Under the pieces are notes generated by a model. It had not been told where the DNA came from and searched no databases. It saw only the letters and a program-made list of their open reading frames with translations. A DNA stretch of 64,000 nucleotides. Source: Paraburkholderia graminis C4D1M. Its GTDB lineage: Bacteria; Pseudomonadota; Gammaproteobacteria; Burkholderiales; Burkholderiaceae. The position numbers and the translations under genes are program-made. Where the stretch lies: assembly GCF_000172415.1 (NCBI RefSeq), contig NZ_ABLD01000001.1, positions 62,001-126,000 of the forward strand, read 5' to 3'. Shown here one piece after another: positions 1-8,691 of the stretch (positions are counted from its first letter, which is position 1; every line of letters starts with the position of its first letter).

Positions 1-567
1 CCGCTTGAGCCCATGACCCTGCGAGCCGAACAGCGGCTTGAGCACGACCTGGCGGCCCGCCGCGGCCTCGCGCATCAGCACGCGCTGCGCGAACGCCGCC
101 GATTCGCCCGCCCACGTCGCGGGCGTCGCCACGCCGTGGCGATGCAGCAGGAAGCTCGTCATCGATTTGTCGACGCTGCGTTCGATCGCACGCGCATCGT
201 TATAGACCGGCACGCCCGATTCGCGCAGCGCGTGCAGGATGCCGAGCCGCAGCGTGACCTGCTCGAACGTGCCGCCGGCGATGCCGCGCACGAACACCGC
301 ATCGGGCAGCGTATGGCCGAAGCCGGGCAGCACGAGCCCGTGCGGTTGCCATGTCGTATCGATCCGGCAGTCGGCGAGGTCGACGCAGCGCGCCTCGGCG
401 CCGCGCGCGCGAAACGCTTTTTTCAGGCGTCCGGTGTGCCAGCCGGTTTCGTCGGTCATGATCGCGATGCGCAGCGGGGCCGGCGCGGCTGACGTGTTCG
501 TGCCGCCGTCGTCCTTTTCGGCCTTTTCGTCCGCTTTGGGGCATGCGAGCGGCAAGGGCAAGCTCAT
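1..567 (-). CDS. ATP-grasp ligase, RimK-like, linked to methanopterin genes (partial, C-terminus off window)
   Basis: This gene reads leftward off the window edge, so only the first 189 codons are present. The ATG at 567 overlaps the mch stop as ATGA, which implies translational coupling with mch. After a low-complexity acidic/lysine N-terminus, the protein shows an N-terminal domain beginning near residue 35 (the LRIAIMTDE stretch) and then the start of an ATP-grasp fold with a nucleotide-binding K-P-L-F-G-S-Q-G-H-G motif near residue 180. RimK-type glutamate ligases accompany H4MPT genes in methylotrophs, and a role in adding glutamates to the pterin cofactor is a reasonable inference. The exact substrate cannot be told from the sequence. 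Confidence 0.75.
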   Translation of the reverse strand, partial: MSLPLPLACPKADEKAEKDDGGTNTSAAPAPLRIAIMTDETGWHTGRLKKAFRARGAEARCVDLADCRIDTTWQPHGLVLPGFGHTLPDAVFVRGIAGGTFEQVTLRLGILHALRESGVPVYNDARAIERSVDKSMTSFLLHRHGVATPATWAGESAAFAQRVLMREAAAGRQVVLKPLFGSQGHGLKR

Positions 568-1625
568 GGCTTGCCGCTCCATTGAGCGTGCAGCAGGTCC
601 GCGTCGACGCTGCCGCCGTGATACGTCGCGCCGCTTTCCAGGCTGCTGACCCACACCTCGGCGGGAGCGAACAGCGCGGGATCGATCTGATAGAAGTCGT
701 AGTTAAACGACGTGAAGATGTCCGCGAACGGGCGGCCGTGATCGCGCGAGTTCGACGCGGGCAACTCGGCGGCGAGCCGTTTTGCCACCGCATCGTGCCT
801 GACCGTGAGATGCACCCGGCCGCCGTAGAGGATTGCGTCGTTGGTGCGGCCCATCGCCTGAACGCCGTCGGGCGCGGGCGGCGGCAACGGCGCGGAGCCG
901 CCGGCTTCGACCACTTCATCCAGCGCGACGCCGAGCACGTGCGTCTTGTGCAGCGCAACTTCGACGACGCGCGCCACCACCTGCACCGTTCCCGCGACAG
1001 AGTGTGTCGGCGTGGTGACAAGCGTGAGCCGCTCGGGCGCGAGACCGCAGTCGGCGAGCACCTTGTCGATGATCACCTGAGGCGGCAGACGGTCCACTTC
1101 CAGCACCAGCGCGCCCCGGTCGTGATGGTCGCGATAGCCGAGTTCCGCGAAGAGCGGTTCCTTGACGGCAAGCGCGCGCGCCGGGCCCGAGCCCAGCGAG
1201 AAGAACTTCTTGCCGCCGGTCTGCTCCTTGGTGGCGGCGAGGCTCCATCCCGCGTATTGGCTGCCGAGGCAGGCGAGCACGGGCCACGAGGTGCGCACTT
1301 CGATCGTGCTCGGCCACAGCGGCCTTGCGTCCAGGCTCTCGCGCACGGTCACATGGCCGAGGCCCCCCATGCAGATGCGCGCGATCAGCACGCCCGCCGC
1401 GACGCTGCCCGGCGCGGCCACGCCCGCGTCGACCAGCACGGTGCCGTTCTCCGTGCGGCTGACGGCGGCGCCAAAGCGCGGCGCGTCGTCGACGAGACGC
1501 GCGACGAGGCGTTCGCTGAGCGCGTTCACGCTGAGCGCGGCTGCCAGCGCGGCTGCCAGCGGTGGACGGTTATCGTCAGGTGTGGCAGTGGAGGATGGCA
1601 CGGTCGGGCTCATGGAAGGGCTCAT
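564..1625 (-). CDS. mch: Methenyltetrahydromethanopterin cyclohydrolase
   Basis: This cytoplasmic enzyme hydrolyses methenyl-H4MPT to 5-formyl-H4MPT in formaldehyde oxidation. The protein matches the Mch family over its whole length of about 350 residues, with landmarks such as the ICMGGLGHV stretch, the SGPARALA stretch and a conserved C-terminal FNYDFYQIDPALFAPA region. The start is uncertain: a TTG at 1646 and ATGs at 1625 and 1613 are all in frame, and none has a convincing ribosome-binding site. I use 1625. All options overlap the end of the upstream ATP-grasp gene (stop at 1576), so the two are co-transcribed. It lies between that gene and the RimK-like gene in a minus-strand C1 cluster. 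Confidence 0.93.
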   Translation of the reverse strand: MSPSMSPTVPSSTATPDDNRPPLAAALAAALSVNALSERLVARLVDDAPRFGAAVSRTENGTVLVDAGVAAPGSVAAGVLIARICMGGLGHVTVRESLDARPLWPSTIEVRTSWPVLACLGSQYAGWSLAATKEQTGGKKFFSLGSGPARALAVKEPLFAELGYRDHHDRGALVLEVDRLPPQVIIDKVLADCGLAPERLTLVTTPTHSVAGTVQVVARVVEVALHKTHVLGVALDEVVEAGGSAPLPPPAPDGVQAMGRTNDAILYGGRVHLTVRHDAVAKRLAAELPASNSRDHGRPFADIFTSFNYDFYQIDPALFAPAEVWVSSLESGATYHGGSVDADLLHAQWSGKP

Positions 1626-2805
1626 GGCAGGTTTCGATTCGTTCAAGAACCAGCGTGTGCTGCGCGTCGAGCGCGTGCCGAACCGCGTCCACGGACGCTG
1701 CGCGCACGAGCAGCGTGCAGACCGGCTGGCCGGCTTCGAGCCGCGTGCCGGGCATCGGCACGTCGCGGCAGCGTGGATCGCGCAGGCAGGCGTCGCTGAA
1801 TGCCTCGGACGCCGTGAACGGATGCGGCGCGAACAGCACCTGCTGGCCGGCGCAGCAGGCCGCGCGCGCGGGCTCGGCGGGCAGGCGGCCGAGGCGGCAC
1901 GCGTCGATATGACAGGCGAGCAGGCCGCGCGGCCAGGCTTCGGGCGACGCGGTTTCGTAGAGCGTCATCGTCGACGACGGACGCGTGTTGATCTCGAGCA
2001 CTTCGAACGACTCGCCGTCGAGCAAAAAGTCGCAACTGTTGATGCCGACGAGTCCGACTCGGGCGCACAGTGCGGCGATCGCCGCGCGCACCCGCATTTC
2101 GACGGCCGGCGGCAAGCCGATCGGACCGATGGAGCCGGCATGCACGAAGGGCAGCGTGCCCATCCTGCACGTGAGTTGTTGCGCGAAGCCGATCACGCGA
2201 GCGCTGCCGCGCGCGGCGACGAAGAGCGCCGACATCGGGCGGCCGCGGCTTTGGCGCTGGAAGTAGGCTTGCGGCGGAGTGTCGTGGGTGAGCGGGTCGC
2301 GCGCCGCAACCGCCGCAAGCGGCTCCACATGCGTCCCGCCGCAGCCATCCGCGCGTTTCATCAACCAGCCGTACGCCTCCCGAGGTCGTGTGAACGCAAC
2401 CTGCGGATGCGGAATCTCCAGCTCGTCGAGCAGCGCAAAAAAACGCCGCGGATCGCGCACCTGAGCGCTGGCGTCGACGGAATTGCCGATGAAGCGCGGC
2501 AGACCCGGCGTGCTGCACAACTGCGCGATAAACGGCTCGAGCCCGCTTCCGTCGATCCAGCCGATCAGGCCCGGCAAGCGCGCGCTGCGGGCGAGCGCGT
2601 CCGTGAGCCGCGCGACGTCGATCGACAACGGGCCGCCGCCGATGTCGAACCACAGCTCCGACGCCTCGCGCGTGTCGCGGTCACCGAATATATCGAGCGC
2701 GACGACGCGCAGGCCCGCGCGCGCGGCGGACTGCGCAAGCATGCGCGCGGACAGCCCAGCCACCGCGACAAACGGCGCACGCGCCAAAGACGTACGCGCC
2801 GTCAT
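1576..2805 (-). CDS. ATP-grasp protein of the H4MPT C1 cluster (Orf5-like)
   Basis: The protein has 409 residues. It shows an N-terminal Rossmann-like segment (VAVAGLSARMLAQSA) and a central ATP-grasp core with an F-L-L-D-G then E-V-L-E-I-N-T-R-P motif that would bind Mg-ATP. ATP-grasp proteins of this kind sit between mch and mtdB in methylotrophic proteobacteria (the orf5 position) and are thought to act in H4MPT biosynthesis, but a reaction is not established. The ATG at 2805 gives the full domain. The gap to mtdB is 87 bp, and the downstream end overlaps the mch start, consistent with an mtdB-orf5-mch-rimK transcript. Confidence 0.8.
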   Translation of the reverse strand: MTARTSLARAPFVAVAGLSARMLAQSAARAGLRVVALDIFGDRDTREASELWFDIGGGPLSIDVARLTDALARSARLPGLIGWIDGSGLEPFIAQLCSTPGLPRFIGNSVDASAQVRDPRRFFALLDELEIPHPQVAFTRPREAYGWLMKRADGCGGTHVEPLAAVAARDPLTHDTPPQAYFQRQSRGRPMSALFVAARGSARVIGFAQQLTCRMGTLPFVHAGSIGPIGLPPAVEMRVRAAIAALCARVGLVGINSCDFLLDGESFEVLEINTRPSSTMTLYETASPEAWPRGLLACHIDACRLGRLPAEPARAACCAGQQVLFAPHPFTASEAFSDACLRDPRCRDVPMPGTRLEAGQPVCTLLVRAASVDAVRHALDAQHTLVLERIETCHEPFHEPDRAILHCHT

Positions 2806-2892
2806 GGCTGCTCCCGCAACGGCGCCACGCCGCGGTTGTGGTCGTGGTCCGTCAAGCGTGACATGACAAGATCCTGTCGCACGGCGCGCCGC

Positions 2893-3834
2893 TCAGCCGA
2901 GTCCGGCCGCGACGGCGCGGGCCTCGTCGAACGCCTGCGGAAAACTCAAATACACGGGCTTGCCGCCGGTGCGCATCCGCGTGAAAAGCCGGTGCTCGAC
3001 CTGATACTTGACGTTGCCGATCGCGAGCGCGCCGATGCCGATCGCGCCGCCCGCAGTCGGCACGCCGTCGATCGGCTTGCCGTCGTTCATCACGTTCACG
3101 CCGGCAATGCCTTCGGGCGGCACGGCGTTGACATCGGCGGCGATCAGCAGGTGGCGCGCGTGGGCGAGGTCGTCGCGGCTCACCACCTGCACGCCGGCGA
3201 CAGCCGTCGCCAGTACGATCTCGGCCTCGCCGAGCGCGGCGCGCAGTTCGTCGGACGTCGCCGTGCCCACGCCTTTCGTCACAATCTGGAAGCGCTGATT
3301 GAGCTCGTCGCTCACCCGCGTGGCGCGCGCCGCGTCGGTGTGGCTGGCGATGCAAACGTCGGCGCCCAGCGACGCCGCCATCGCCGCGGCCACACGCCCG
3401 ACCGCGCCGGTGCCGCCGAGAATCAGCACGCGCTTGCCGCCCAGTTCCATGCCGTACGCCTTCGCGAGATGCCGCTCGGCGAGCGCGACGAGCGCGGCGG
3501 CGGTCGTGTACGCGCCGCTCGGGTCGGCGAATACCGACACCTCGAACGGCGGCACCATTGCCCGGCGCGCGCTGTCGAGCATGTCGGCGGCGAGCATCAC
3601 GTCGCGTCCGCCGATGAAGATGCCGGTGCGCGCCACGCCTTTCGGCCCGCGCGAAAAGATCGCGTCCTGCGTAAGGTTCGCCACCATCCCCGCGTCGACG
3701 TTGCAGTACGGCACGATGATCTGGTAGCCGGCATCGGCGGCCATGTTCACGTCGAAGGGGCTCATCTGCGGCGTGGCCGTCAGCATGTGCAGGATGTACG
3801 GCCGTTCGGCGGGTTTTTCAGTGGTGTCGGACAT
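2893..3834 (-). CDS. mtdB: NAD(P)-dependent methylene-tetrahydromethanopterin dehydrogenase
   Basis: MtdB oxidises methylene-H4MPT to methenyl-H4MPT, the step before Mch, and passes the hydride to NAD(P). The protein is 313 residues, close to the family length. It has a conserved N-terminus (PYILHMLTATPQMSPFDVNMAADAGY) and a dinucleotide-binding motif V-L-I-L-G-G-T-G-A-V-G-R near residue 135. The AGGAIGIGALAIGNVKYQVEH stretch near the C-terminus is also typical. The ATG at 3834 gives the expected start. Its place next to orf5 and mch supports H4MPT rather than tetrahydrofolate as the pterin. Confidence 0.94.
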   Translation of the reverse strand: MSDTTEKPAERPYILHMLTATPQMSPFDVNMAADAGYQIIVPYCNVDAGMVANLTQDAIFSRGPKGVARTGIFIGGRDVMLAADMLDSARRAMVPPFEVSVFADPSGAYTTAAALVALAERHLAKAYGMELGGKRVLILGGTGAVGRVAAAMAASLGADVCIASHTDAARATRVSDELNQRFQIVTKGVGTATSDELRAALGEAEIVLATAVAGVQVVSRDDLAHARHLLIAADVNAVPPEGIAGVNVMNDGKPIDGVPTAGGAIGIGALAIGNVKYQVEHRLFTRMRTGGKPVYLSFPQAFDEARAVAAGLG

Positions 3835-4119
3835 GGCAGGGGGCTCGTTTCAATGGCGATGTCGTGGATTGCGCAAGGGAAGGGCCGAGAGAAGCCGCGC
3901 TCCCGTCGAGAGGACGCAAAAGGCGCGGGCTGGTACGCCATGCTGTTTGCGCGAGTCGCATGTCGTGGCGCGCGTCACGCTGGTGACGTTGATGGCGTTC
4001 GTGACGTCCGGGAGTTCGTGACGTGCGTCGCGTCGCGCGCGGTGCTGCGGCATCGCCAGCACGCGCAGCCCGTTCGTGAGCCGCCCGGTGCACGAATCGC
4101 GGCGCGGAGTAAAAGCACT

Positions 4120-5148
4120 TCATGCTGCGCCGATGCGGTGGTGCTGCCGCGCCTCGCTCGAGCGCACGGTGGCGCCGCGATTGCGTCCGCCGACGATCGT
4201 GCATTCGATCTGCGGCATGCCGCGCGTCGCTTCGCGCGCGGTGGCGAGCGCGGCTTCGGCGTCGCGCGCGCTGCCGACGATCGCGAAACCCGTCGGACCC
4301 CATGAACTCTGGCCGATGCCCGCGGTGCGTTGCGCGGCCACCGCGCGCAGCGCGCGCTCGACGCCGGGGCTCGTGAACACGCCGCCCTGCACGGGCGCGA
4401 AATATTCGCCGATGGTCTGCTGCATCTCCGTGAGGCCGTGCGCGAACGGCACGATGTTGCGTTCGGCGGCGCCCGGCAGGATTTTCATCAGCACGAGGTG
4501 GCACAGATGCGCGGCGAGTCGCTGAGGAAACGGCGCGAGCGCCGCGAGACCGCGCCGTTCTTCGGGGCCGTGCAGACCTTCTCGCGCGGTGTCGCTGACG
4601 AGCAGCACGCGCCAGTTCTCGGGAAACGGCTGGCGTGCAAGTAGCGGCGGCACGCCCGGCCGCAAATCGCCGGACGGCCCGCCGTCGACCAGCAGGCCGC
4701 CGGAATCGAAGCCGAGCACGCCGATTCCCGAACGCGCGCCACGGCCGAGCAGGCTCGCCAGTTCGGCCGTCGTCGCCAGATGGCCGAGCAGCCGCACGAA
4801 CGCCATGCCGACCGCAAGCGCGAGTTGCGTGCCCGAGCCGAGCCCGGTGTGCGCGCGCGGCATCTGCGTGACCTGGATCGCGACCGGCGTGGGGTCGAAC
4901 GCGGCATGCAGCCGTTCGAGACAGATCGCGATGCGCTCGCGCTCCGCGTCCGATAGCGCGCCGCTAATGCTGTCGCGCTCGGCGAAGCGCGCTTCGATGC
5001 GAGTGCCGCCGCCGTCGATCATCAGTCCGACGCTGCCGAACGCGCGCCCAAGCGACGCGTTCGGATCGAGAAAGCCCAGATGCAGCCGCGCGGGGGCGTC
5101 GACCGTCACGGTGGCGTCAGGCGAAAGGCGGCGAACGTGAAGCTGCAT
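4120..5148 (-). CDS. Beta-ribofuranosylaminobenzene 5'-phosphate synthase-like (GHMP kinase fold), H4MPT biosynthesis
   Basis: The 342-residue protein has a GHMP-superfamily N-terminus (V-D-A-P-A-R-L-H-L-G-F) and the phosphate-binding loop T-G-L-G-S-G-T-Q near residue 100. This is the pattern of beta-RFAP synthase, which condenses p-aminobenzoate with PRPP with loss of CO2 in the first committed step of methanopterin synthesis. Later blocks (SGIGVLGFDSGGLLVDGG and GIGQSSWGPTGFA) are also family-like. It lies upstream of mtdB on the same strand with a 285-bp gap, so it may have its own promoter. Assignment to the family is secure, while biochemical function is inferred from family and context. 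Confidence 0.88.
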   Translation of the reverse strand: MQLHVRRLSPDATVTVDAPARLHLGFLDPNASLGRAFGSVGLMIDGGGTRIEARFAERDSISGALSDAERERIAICLERLHAAFDPTPVAIQVTQMPRAHTGLGSGTQLALAVGMAFVRLLGHLATTAELASLLGRGARSGIGVLGFDSGGLLVDGGPSGDLRPGVPPLLARQPFPENWRVLLVSDTAREGLHGPEERRGLAALAPFPQRLAAHLCHLVLMKILPGAAERNIVPFAHGLTEMQQTIGEYFAPVQGGVFTSPGVERALRAVAAQRTAGIGQSSWGPTGFAIVGSARDAEAALATAREATRGMPQIECTIVGGRNRGATVRSSEARQHHRIGAA

Positions 5149-5243
5149 CGCGAGTGTCCTTGTTCATGCGTGACCCGATGGCGCTCGAGCGGGAGGAATC
5201 GTCACGCGGCCATTGGTGTGGCCGTGACTGTGACTGTGGCCAC

Positions 5244-5288
5244 GAGCGCGGCCATGAGCGCGGCCATGAGCGCGGCCATGAGCGCCAT
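5244..5288. repeat. 12-bp tandem repeat (three full units plus a shortened fourth)
   Basis: The unit GAGCGCGGCCAT occurs perfectly at 5244-5255, 5256-5267 and 5268-5279, followed by a shortened GAGCGCCAT. It lies between the RFAP-synthase start and the end of the carbinolamine-dehydratase gene, so it falls in the probable leader of the RFAP-synthase gene on the minus strand. Confidence 0.85.
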
Positions 5289-5352
5289 CGCGCGACGCTC
5301 GGCGCAGGACGTCAAGCGAAAGGCGTACCAGGCTGCCGCGCGATGCGTCGCG

Positions 5353-5769
5353 TCAACCGCCTTCCGATGTTTCCGGCGCCTGCGATGGCTTCGGCGCGTC
5401 GTACTTGATATAGCGGAAGCGCTGGTCGTCGGTGGGCGTGCCTTCCAGTGGACCGCCCTCGGTGGCCGGCTGCCACTGGATGAACGACTCGATCTTGCCG
5501 GCGAGCGCGAAGTCCTTGTCGGTGATGCCCTTCGCCGAATGCGTCTTGAGCTTCACGATCACGAATGCATAGGAGACCGTCAGATCCGGGTGATGCCAGG
5601 CGGCCTCCGCGAGATGACCCACCGCGTTTACCACCATCAGCGTTCCCTTCCAGCCTTCGGTGCGGTATTTGCGCCGCAACCAGCCGTCTTCGACGTACCA
5701 GTGCTGTAGCGGACCGACGAGACGTTGCTGGATCTCGTCGTCGGAATAGACCTTTTCTGTGCTTGCCAT
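5353..5769 (-). CDS. Pterin-4a-carbinolamine dehydratase-like protein
   Basis: This 138-residue protein resembles the DCoH/PCD family. It carries a H-L-A-E-A-A-W-H-H-P-D-L motif (residues about 60-71, with the HH pair and following P-D) typical of the carbinolamine dehydratase active site. PCD-like genes are often present in H4MPT clusters of methylotrophs, where a role in pterin metabolism or rescue is presumed. The start ATG at 5769 begins the conserved part; a longer in-frame extension to 6207 crosses the divergent promoter region and is not credible. It is the first minus-strand gene facing away from xoxF. Confidence 0.8.
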   Translation of the reverse strand: MASTEKVYSDDEIQQRLVGPLQHWYVEDGWLRRKYRTEGWKGTLMVVNAVGHLAEAAWHHPDLTVSYAFVIVKLKTHSAKGITDKDFALAGKIESFIQWQPATEGGPLEGTPTDDQRFRYIKYDAPKPSQAPETSEGG

Positions 5770-6316
5770 GATCGCTGCTCCGCAAATGTTGGATCGCAAA
5801 GTCGGATCGCAATGTTGAATCGATCGCTCGGCCTCATGTTGCGCTGCAATTGATGCGCCATGCGACTGGCGGATGGCCCGACGCATCGCGCGAACCGCTT
5901 CGCATGCAGCCTGCCTCGCGACGGACACGCTTCGTATCGGGCCATGACACAGTATGTCCCACATGCCGCGCATCGGTGGTGTCACGGCGTGACACAGTTG
6001 GGCGGCGTCGAGCGTGATCGTCCGCCGTTGCCGTTTGATCCACGTGTCACATGCCAAGGCCGACGACGCCCGACGCGCCGCGCGCGGCTTGATGCGATGT
6101 GACCGCGCGGCGTTTGACGCTCGCCTCGTAACAGCGCCTGCGCTGTGCGCCGCTGCCGCATCGGCATGGAATATGCGTTGGCCGACATGCGCCGCAAAAC
6201 CCGACAACGATCGGGAATGGCGTTGATCGTTACCCTGCTCCGTGGTGGCGCGCCCGGTGCTGCGAGGTAGCGTGGGTCATTCGTGAGTTGAACAGCAAGA
6301 CCATTCTGGAGGAGAC
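5770..6316. promoter_or_regulatory. Divergent promoter region between the PCD-like gene and xoxF
   Basis: This 547-bp gene-free stretch separates the minus-strand H4MPT genes from the plus-strand xox operon. It holds a perfect inverted repeat (GTGTCAC, 3-bp spacer, GTGACAC) at 5979-5995, an isolated ATGACAC at 5944-5950 and another GTGTCAC at 6044-6050. The 9-mer TGACACAGT appears at 5945 and again at 5990. A weak sigma-54-like pattern (TGGCGCG, 4 bp, GTGCT) lies at 6246-6261. A good ribosome-binding site, GGAGGAG, precedes the xoxF ATG. Confidence 0.6.
5979..5995. promoter_or_regulatory. Perfect 7-3-7 inverted repeat, candidate operator
   Basis: GTGTCAC and GTGACAC flank a 3-bp spacer. The symmetry and its place in the divergent C1 promoter region make it a likely binding site for a dimeric regulator. 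The LysR protein encoded at 10500-11492 is one candidate, though LysR sites usually follow T-N11-A. Confidence 0.5.
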
Positions 6317-8137
6317 ATGAACTTACGCACCACGGTTCTTGGGCTCGCGATCCTCGCGTCGGCAGCCTTGAGCTCTATCGTTGCACAGGCCGATTCGCAG
6401 CTCGACGGGCTCATGAAAAGTCCGTCTAACTGGGCGGCTCAGGCAGGCGATTATGCCAACCACCGCTACAGCCCACTCAAGCAGATCAACGAAAGCAACG
6501 TCGGCAAACTTCAGGTCGCATGGACCATGTCGACCGGCGTGCTGCGCGGCCATGAAGGCGCGCCGCTCGTGATCGGCGACACCATGTATATCCACTCGCC
6601 GTTCCCTAACAAGGTGATTGCGATCAACCTCAAGGATCAGACTTTCATCTGGCAGTACCAGCCGAAACAGGACGACTCGGTTGTGTCCGTGATGTGCTGC
6701 GACACCGTTAATCGCGGGCTCGCTTATGGCGACGGCAAGATCTTCCTGCAACAGGCCGACACCAAGCTCGTCGCGTTGAACGCGAAAACCGGCGACGTCG
6801 TGTGGAGCGCGCAGAACGGCAATCCGAAAGCCGGCGAAACCAACACCAATGCGCCGCACGTATTCGGCGACAAGGTGCTGACGGGCATCTCGGGCGGCGA
6901 GTTCGGCGTTCGCGGACGCCTGATCGCCTACGACATCAAGACGGGCAAGCCGGTCTGGACCGCATTTAGCACGGGCCCGGACAAGGACATGCTGATGGAC
7001 CCCGACAAGACGATGACCTACACCGACGGCAAGATGGTGCCGGTTGGCGCAGACTCGTCGCTGAAGTCATGGAAGGGCGATCAGTGGAAGCTGGGCGGCG
7101 GCACCACGTGGGGCTGGTATGCGTGGGACCCGAAGCTCAACCTTGTCTACTACGGCACCGGCAATCCGGGCACATGGAACCCGACGCAGCGTCCCGGCGA
7201 CAACAAGTGGTCGATGTCGATCATGGCCCGCGATCTGAATACCGGCATGGCGAAGTGGGTCTATCAGATGACGCCTCACGACGAGTGGGACTATGACGGC
7301 GTCAATGAAATGATCCTGTCGGATCTGACCATCGACGGCAAGAAGGTGCCCGCCATCGTTCACTTCGACCGCAACGGCTTCGGCTACACGTTGAACCGCG
7401 AGAGCGGCCAACTGCTCGTCGCGCAGAAGTACGATCCGGCCGTGAACTGGGCGGACAGCGTGGACCTGAAGAGCGGCAAGCCGATTCGCAACGCGGCGTA
7501 TTCGACGCAGGCAGCCGGTTCGGATCACAACGTGAAGGGCATCTGTCCGGCGGCGCTCGGCTCGAAGGACCAGCAGCCCGCGGCGTTCGACCCGAACTCG
7601 AGCCTCTTCCTCGTGCCGACGAATCACGTTTGCATGGACTACGAACCGTTCGATGTCGATTACGTGTCGGGTCAGCCGTATGTGGGCGCGACGCTGTCGA
7701 TGTATCCGGGTCCGAACGAGAACAACGCGATGGGCAACTTCATCGCGTGGGATGCGGCGAAGGGCAAGATCGTCTGGTCCAAGCCGGAGAAGTTCTCGGT
7801 GTGGTCGGGCGCGCTCGCCACCGCTGGCGGCATCGCGTTCTACGGCACGCTCGAAGGCTACCTGAAGGCAGTCCGCATCAAGGACGGCAAGGAACTGTGG
7901 CGCTTCAAGACGCCGTCGGGAATCATCGGCAACGTGTTCACGTATCAGTATCAGGGCAAGCAATACGTGGGCGTGTACTCGGGCATCGGCGGCTGGGCCG
8001 GCATCGGCATGGCGGCAGGACTCGAGAAGTCGACGGAAGGTCTGGGCGCAGTGGGCGGCTATCGCGAACTCGCGAAGTACACGGCGCTCGGCGGCACGCT
8101 GTTCGTGTTCGCCATTCCGGGCGGTGCCGGCGGTTAA
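6317..8137 (+). CDS. xoxF: Lanthanide-dependent PQQ methanol dehydrogenase, XoxF type
   Basis: This periplasmic quinoprotein oxidises methanol to formaldehyde (or further) and passes electrons to cytochrome c. The protein has 606 residues with a Sec signal peptide ending near residue 26 (IVAQA-DS). Landmarks are the vicinal Cys127-Cys128 pair that forms the disulfide ring over PQQ, tryptophan-docking repeats of an eight-bladed propeller, and a D325-Y-D327-G-V-N-E motif. Asp325 is the expected catalytic base. The extra Asp327 two residues on, where MxaF has Ala, is the accepted mark of lanthanide use. A strong GGAGGAG site precedes the ATG. It heads a long plus-strand run with xoxG, xoxJ and mxa-type maturation genes. 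Confidence 0.96.
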   Translation: MNLRTTVLGLAILASAALSSIVAQADSQLDGLMKSPSNWAAQAGDYANHRYSPLKQINESNVGKLQVAWTMSTGVLRGHEGAPLVIGDTMYIHSPFPNKVIAINLKDQTFIWQYQPKQDDSVVSVMCCDTVNRGLAYGDGKIFLQQADTKLVALNAKTGDVVWSAQNGNPKAGETNTNAPHVFGDKVLTGISGGEFGVRGRLIAYDIKTGKPVWTAFSTGPDKDMLMDPDKTMTYTDGKMVPVGADSSLKSWKGDQWKLGGGTTWGWYAWDPKLNLVYYGTGNPGTWNPTQRPGDNKWSMSIMARDLNTGMAKWVYQMTPHDEWDYDGVNEMILSDLTIDGKKVPAIVHFDRNGFGYTLNRESGQLLVAQKYDPAVNWADSVDLKSGKPIRNAAYSTQAAGSDHNVKGICPAALGSKDQQPAAFDPNSSLFLVPTNHVCMDYEPFDVDYVSGQPYVGATLSMYPGPNENNAMGNFIAWDAAKGKIVWSKPEKFSVWSGALATAGGIAFYGTLEGYLKAVRIKDGKELWRFKTPSGIIGNVFTYQYQGKQYVGVYSGIGGWAGIGMAAGLEKSTEGLGAVGGYRELAKYTALGGTLFVFAIPGGAGG

Positions 8138-8243
8138 TCAACGGCTGGTTCAATAACAGTTGGTTCAATTGAGTCATGGGTCCGCGTCGCTGCACGAAGC
8201 AGCCGGCGCGGCCCTTTCCCGAGGATCGAGGAGACATCTGCAT

Positions 8244-8663
8244 ATGAAAGGCCGATCAATCTTGTTGGGAGCGGCGTTGCCGGTCCTTTTCGTCGTGCTG
8301 CCTGTCGCGTACGCTCAGACCAATCCCGCGATTGCCCAGGTGGCGTACAAGGTGGTCGACGGCAGCAAGGTGGACAGCAACACGTTGCAAGGATGGAAGA
8401 CCTGGCGCGCGCTTGCCTGTGAACGCTGCCACGGCGCGCAGCAGCAGGGCATGGTGGGGCCGTCGCTCGTCGAGGCGTTCAAGACGCTCGACAAGAACGA
8501 GTTTCATCGCACCGTGTTTGGCGGGCGGGTCGAGAAAGGCATGCCCGACTTCAGTTCCAGCCAGATGATGCAAAAGAACTGGGAGAACCTTTACGCCTAT
8601 CTGAAAGGGCGTTCGGACGGGCAGATCAAGCCCGGCGATCTGCAGGCCATCGACGCAAAATAG
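8244..8663 (+). CDS. xoxG: Periplasmic cytochrome c, electron acceptor of XoxF (XoxG-like)
   Basis: The protein has 139 residues and a signal peptide ending at about residue 24 (AYA-QT). It carries one haem-binding C59-E-R-C62-H63 motif, followed by a G-M-V-G-P-S segment and a G-M-P-D-F motif whose Met is the likely sixth ligand. Cytochromes of this type next to xoxF accept electrons from the dehydrogenase. The start ATG at 8244 follows a GAGGAG-like site, and an upstream in-frame start at 8160 would precede the signal peptide. The gap to xoxF is 106 bp and includes a short direct repeat of TGGTTCAA. Confidence 0.9.
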   Translation: MKGRSILLGAALPVLFVVLPVAYAQTNPAIAQVAYKVVDGSKVDSNTLQGWKTWRALACERCHGAQQQGMVGPSLVEAFKTLDKNEFHRTVFGGRVEKGMPDFSSSQMMQKNWENLYAYLKGRSDGQIKPGDLQAIDAK

Positions 8664-8691
8664 CGTGCGGCTTTACTTCAGGAGGTGATCG

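Noticed and set aside
1162..4305. A 1047-codon open frame on the plus strand
   Set aside because: It runs antisense through mch, the ATP-grasp gene, mtdB and part of the RFAP-synthase gene. Its product is Arg/Ala/His-rich with no domain, as expected from the complement of GC-rich genes.
5770..6207. N-terminal extension of the carbinolamine-dehydratase-like protein
   Set aside because: The added residues are low-complexity and cross the divergent promoter region with its operator. The ATG at 5769 begins the conserved protein.
6317..8137. Calcium-type MxaF as the identity of the methanol dehydrogenase
   Set aside because: The D-Y-D motif with the extra Asp327, and the absence of mxaI, favour XoxF.
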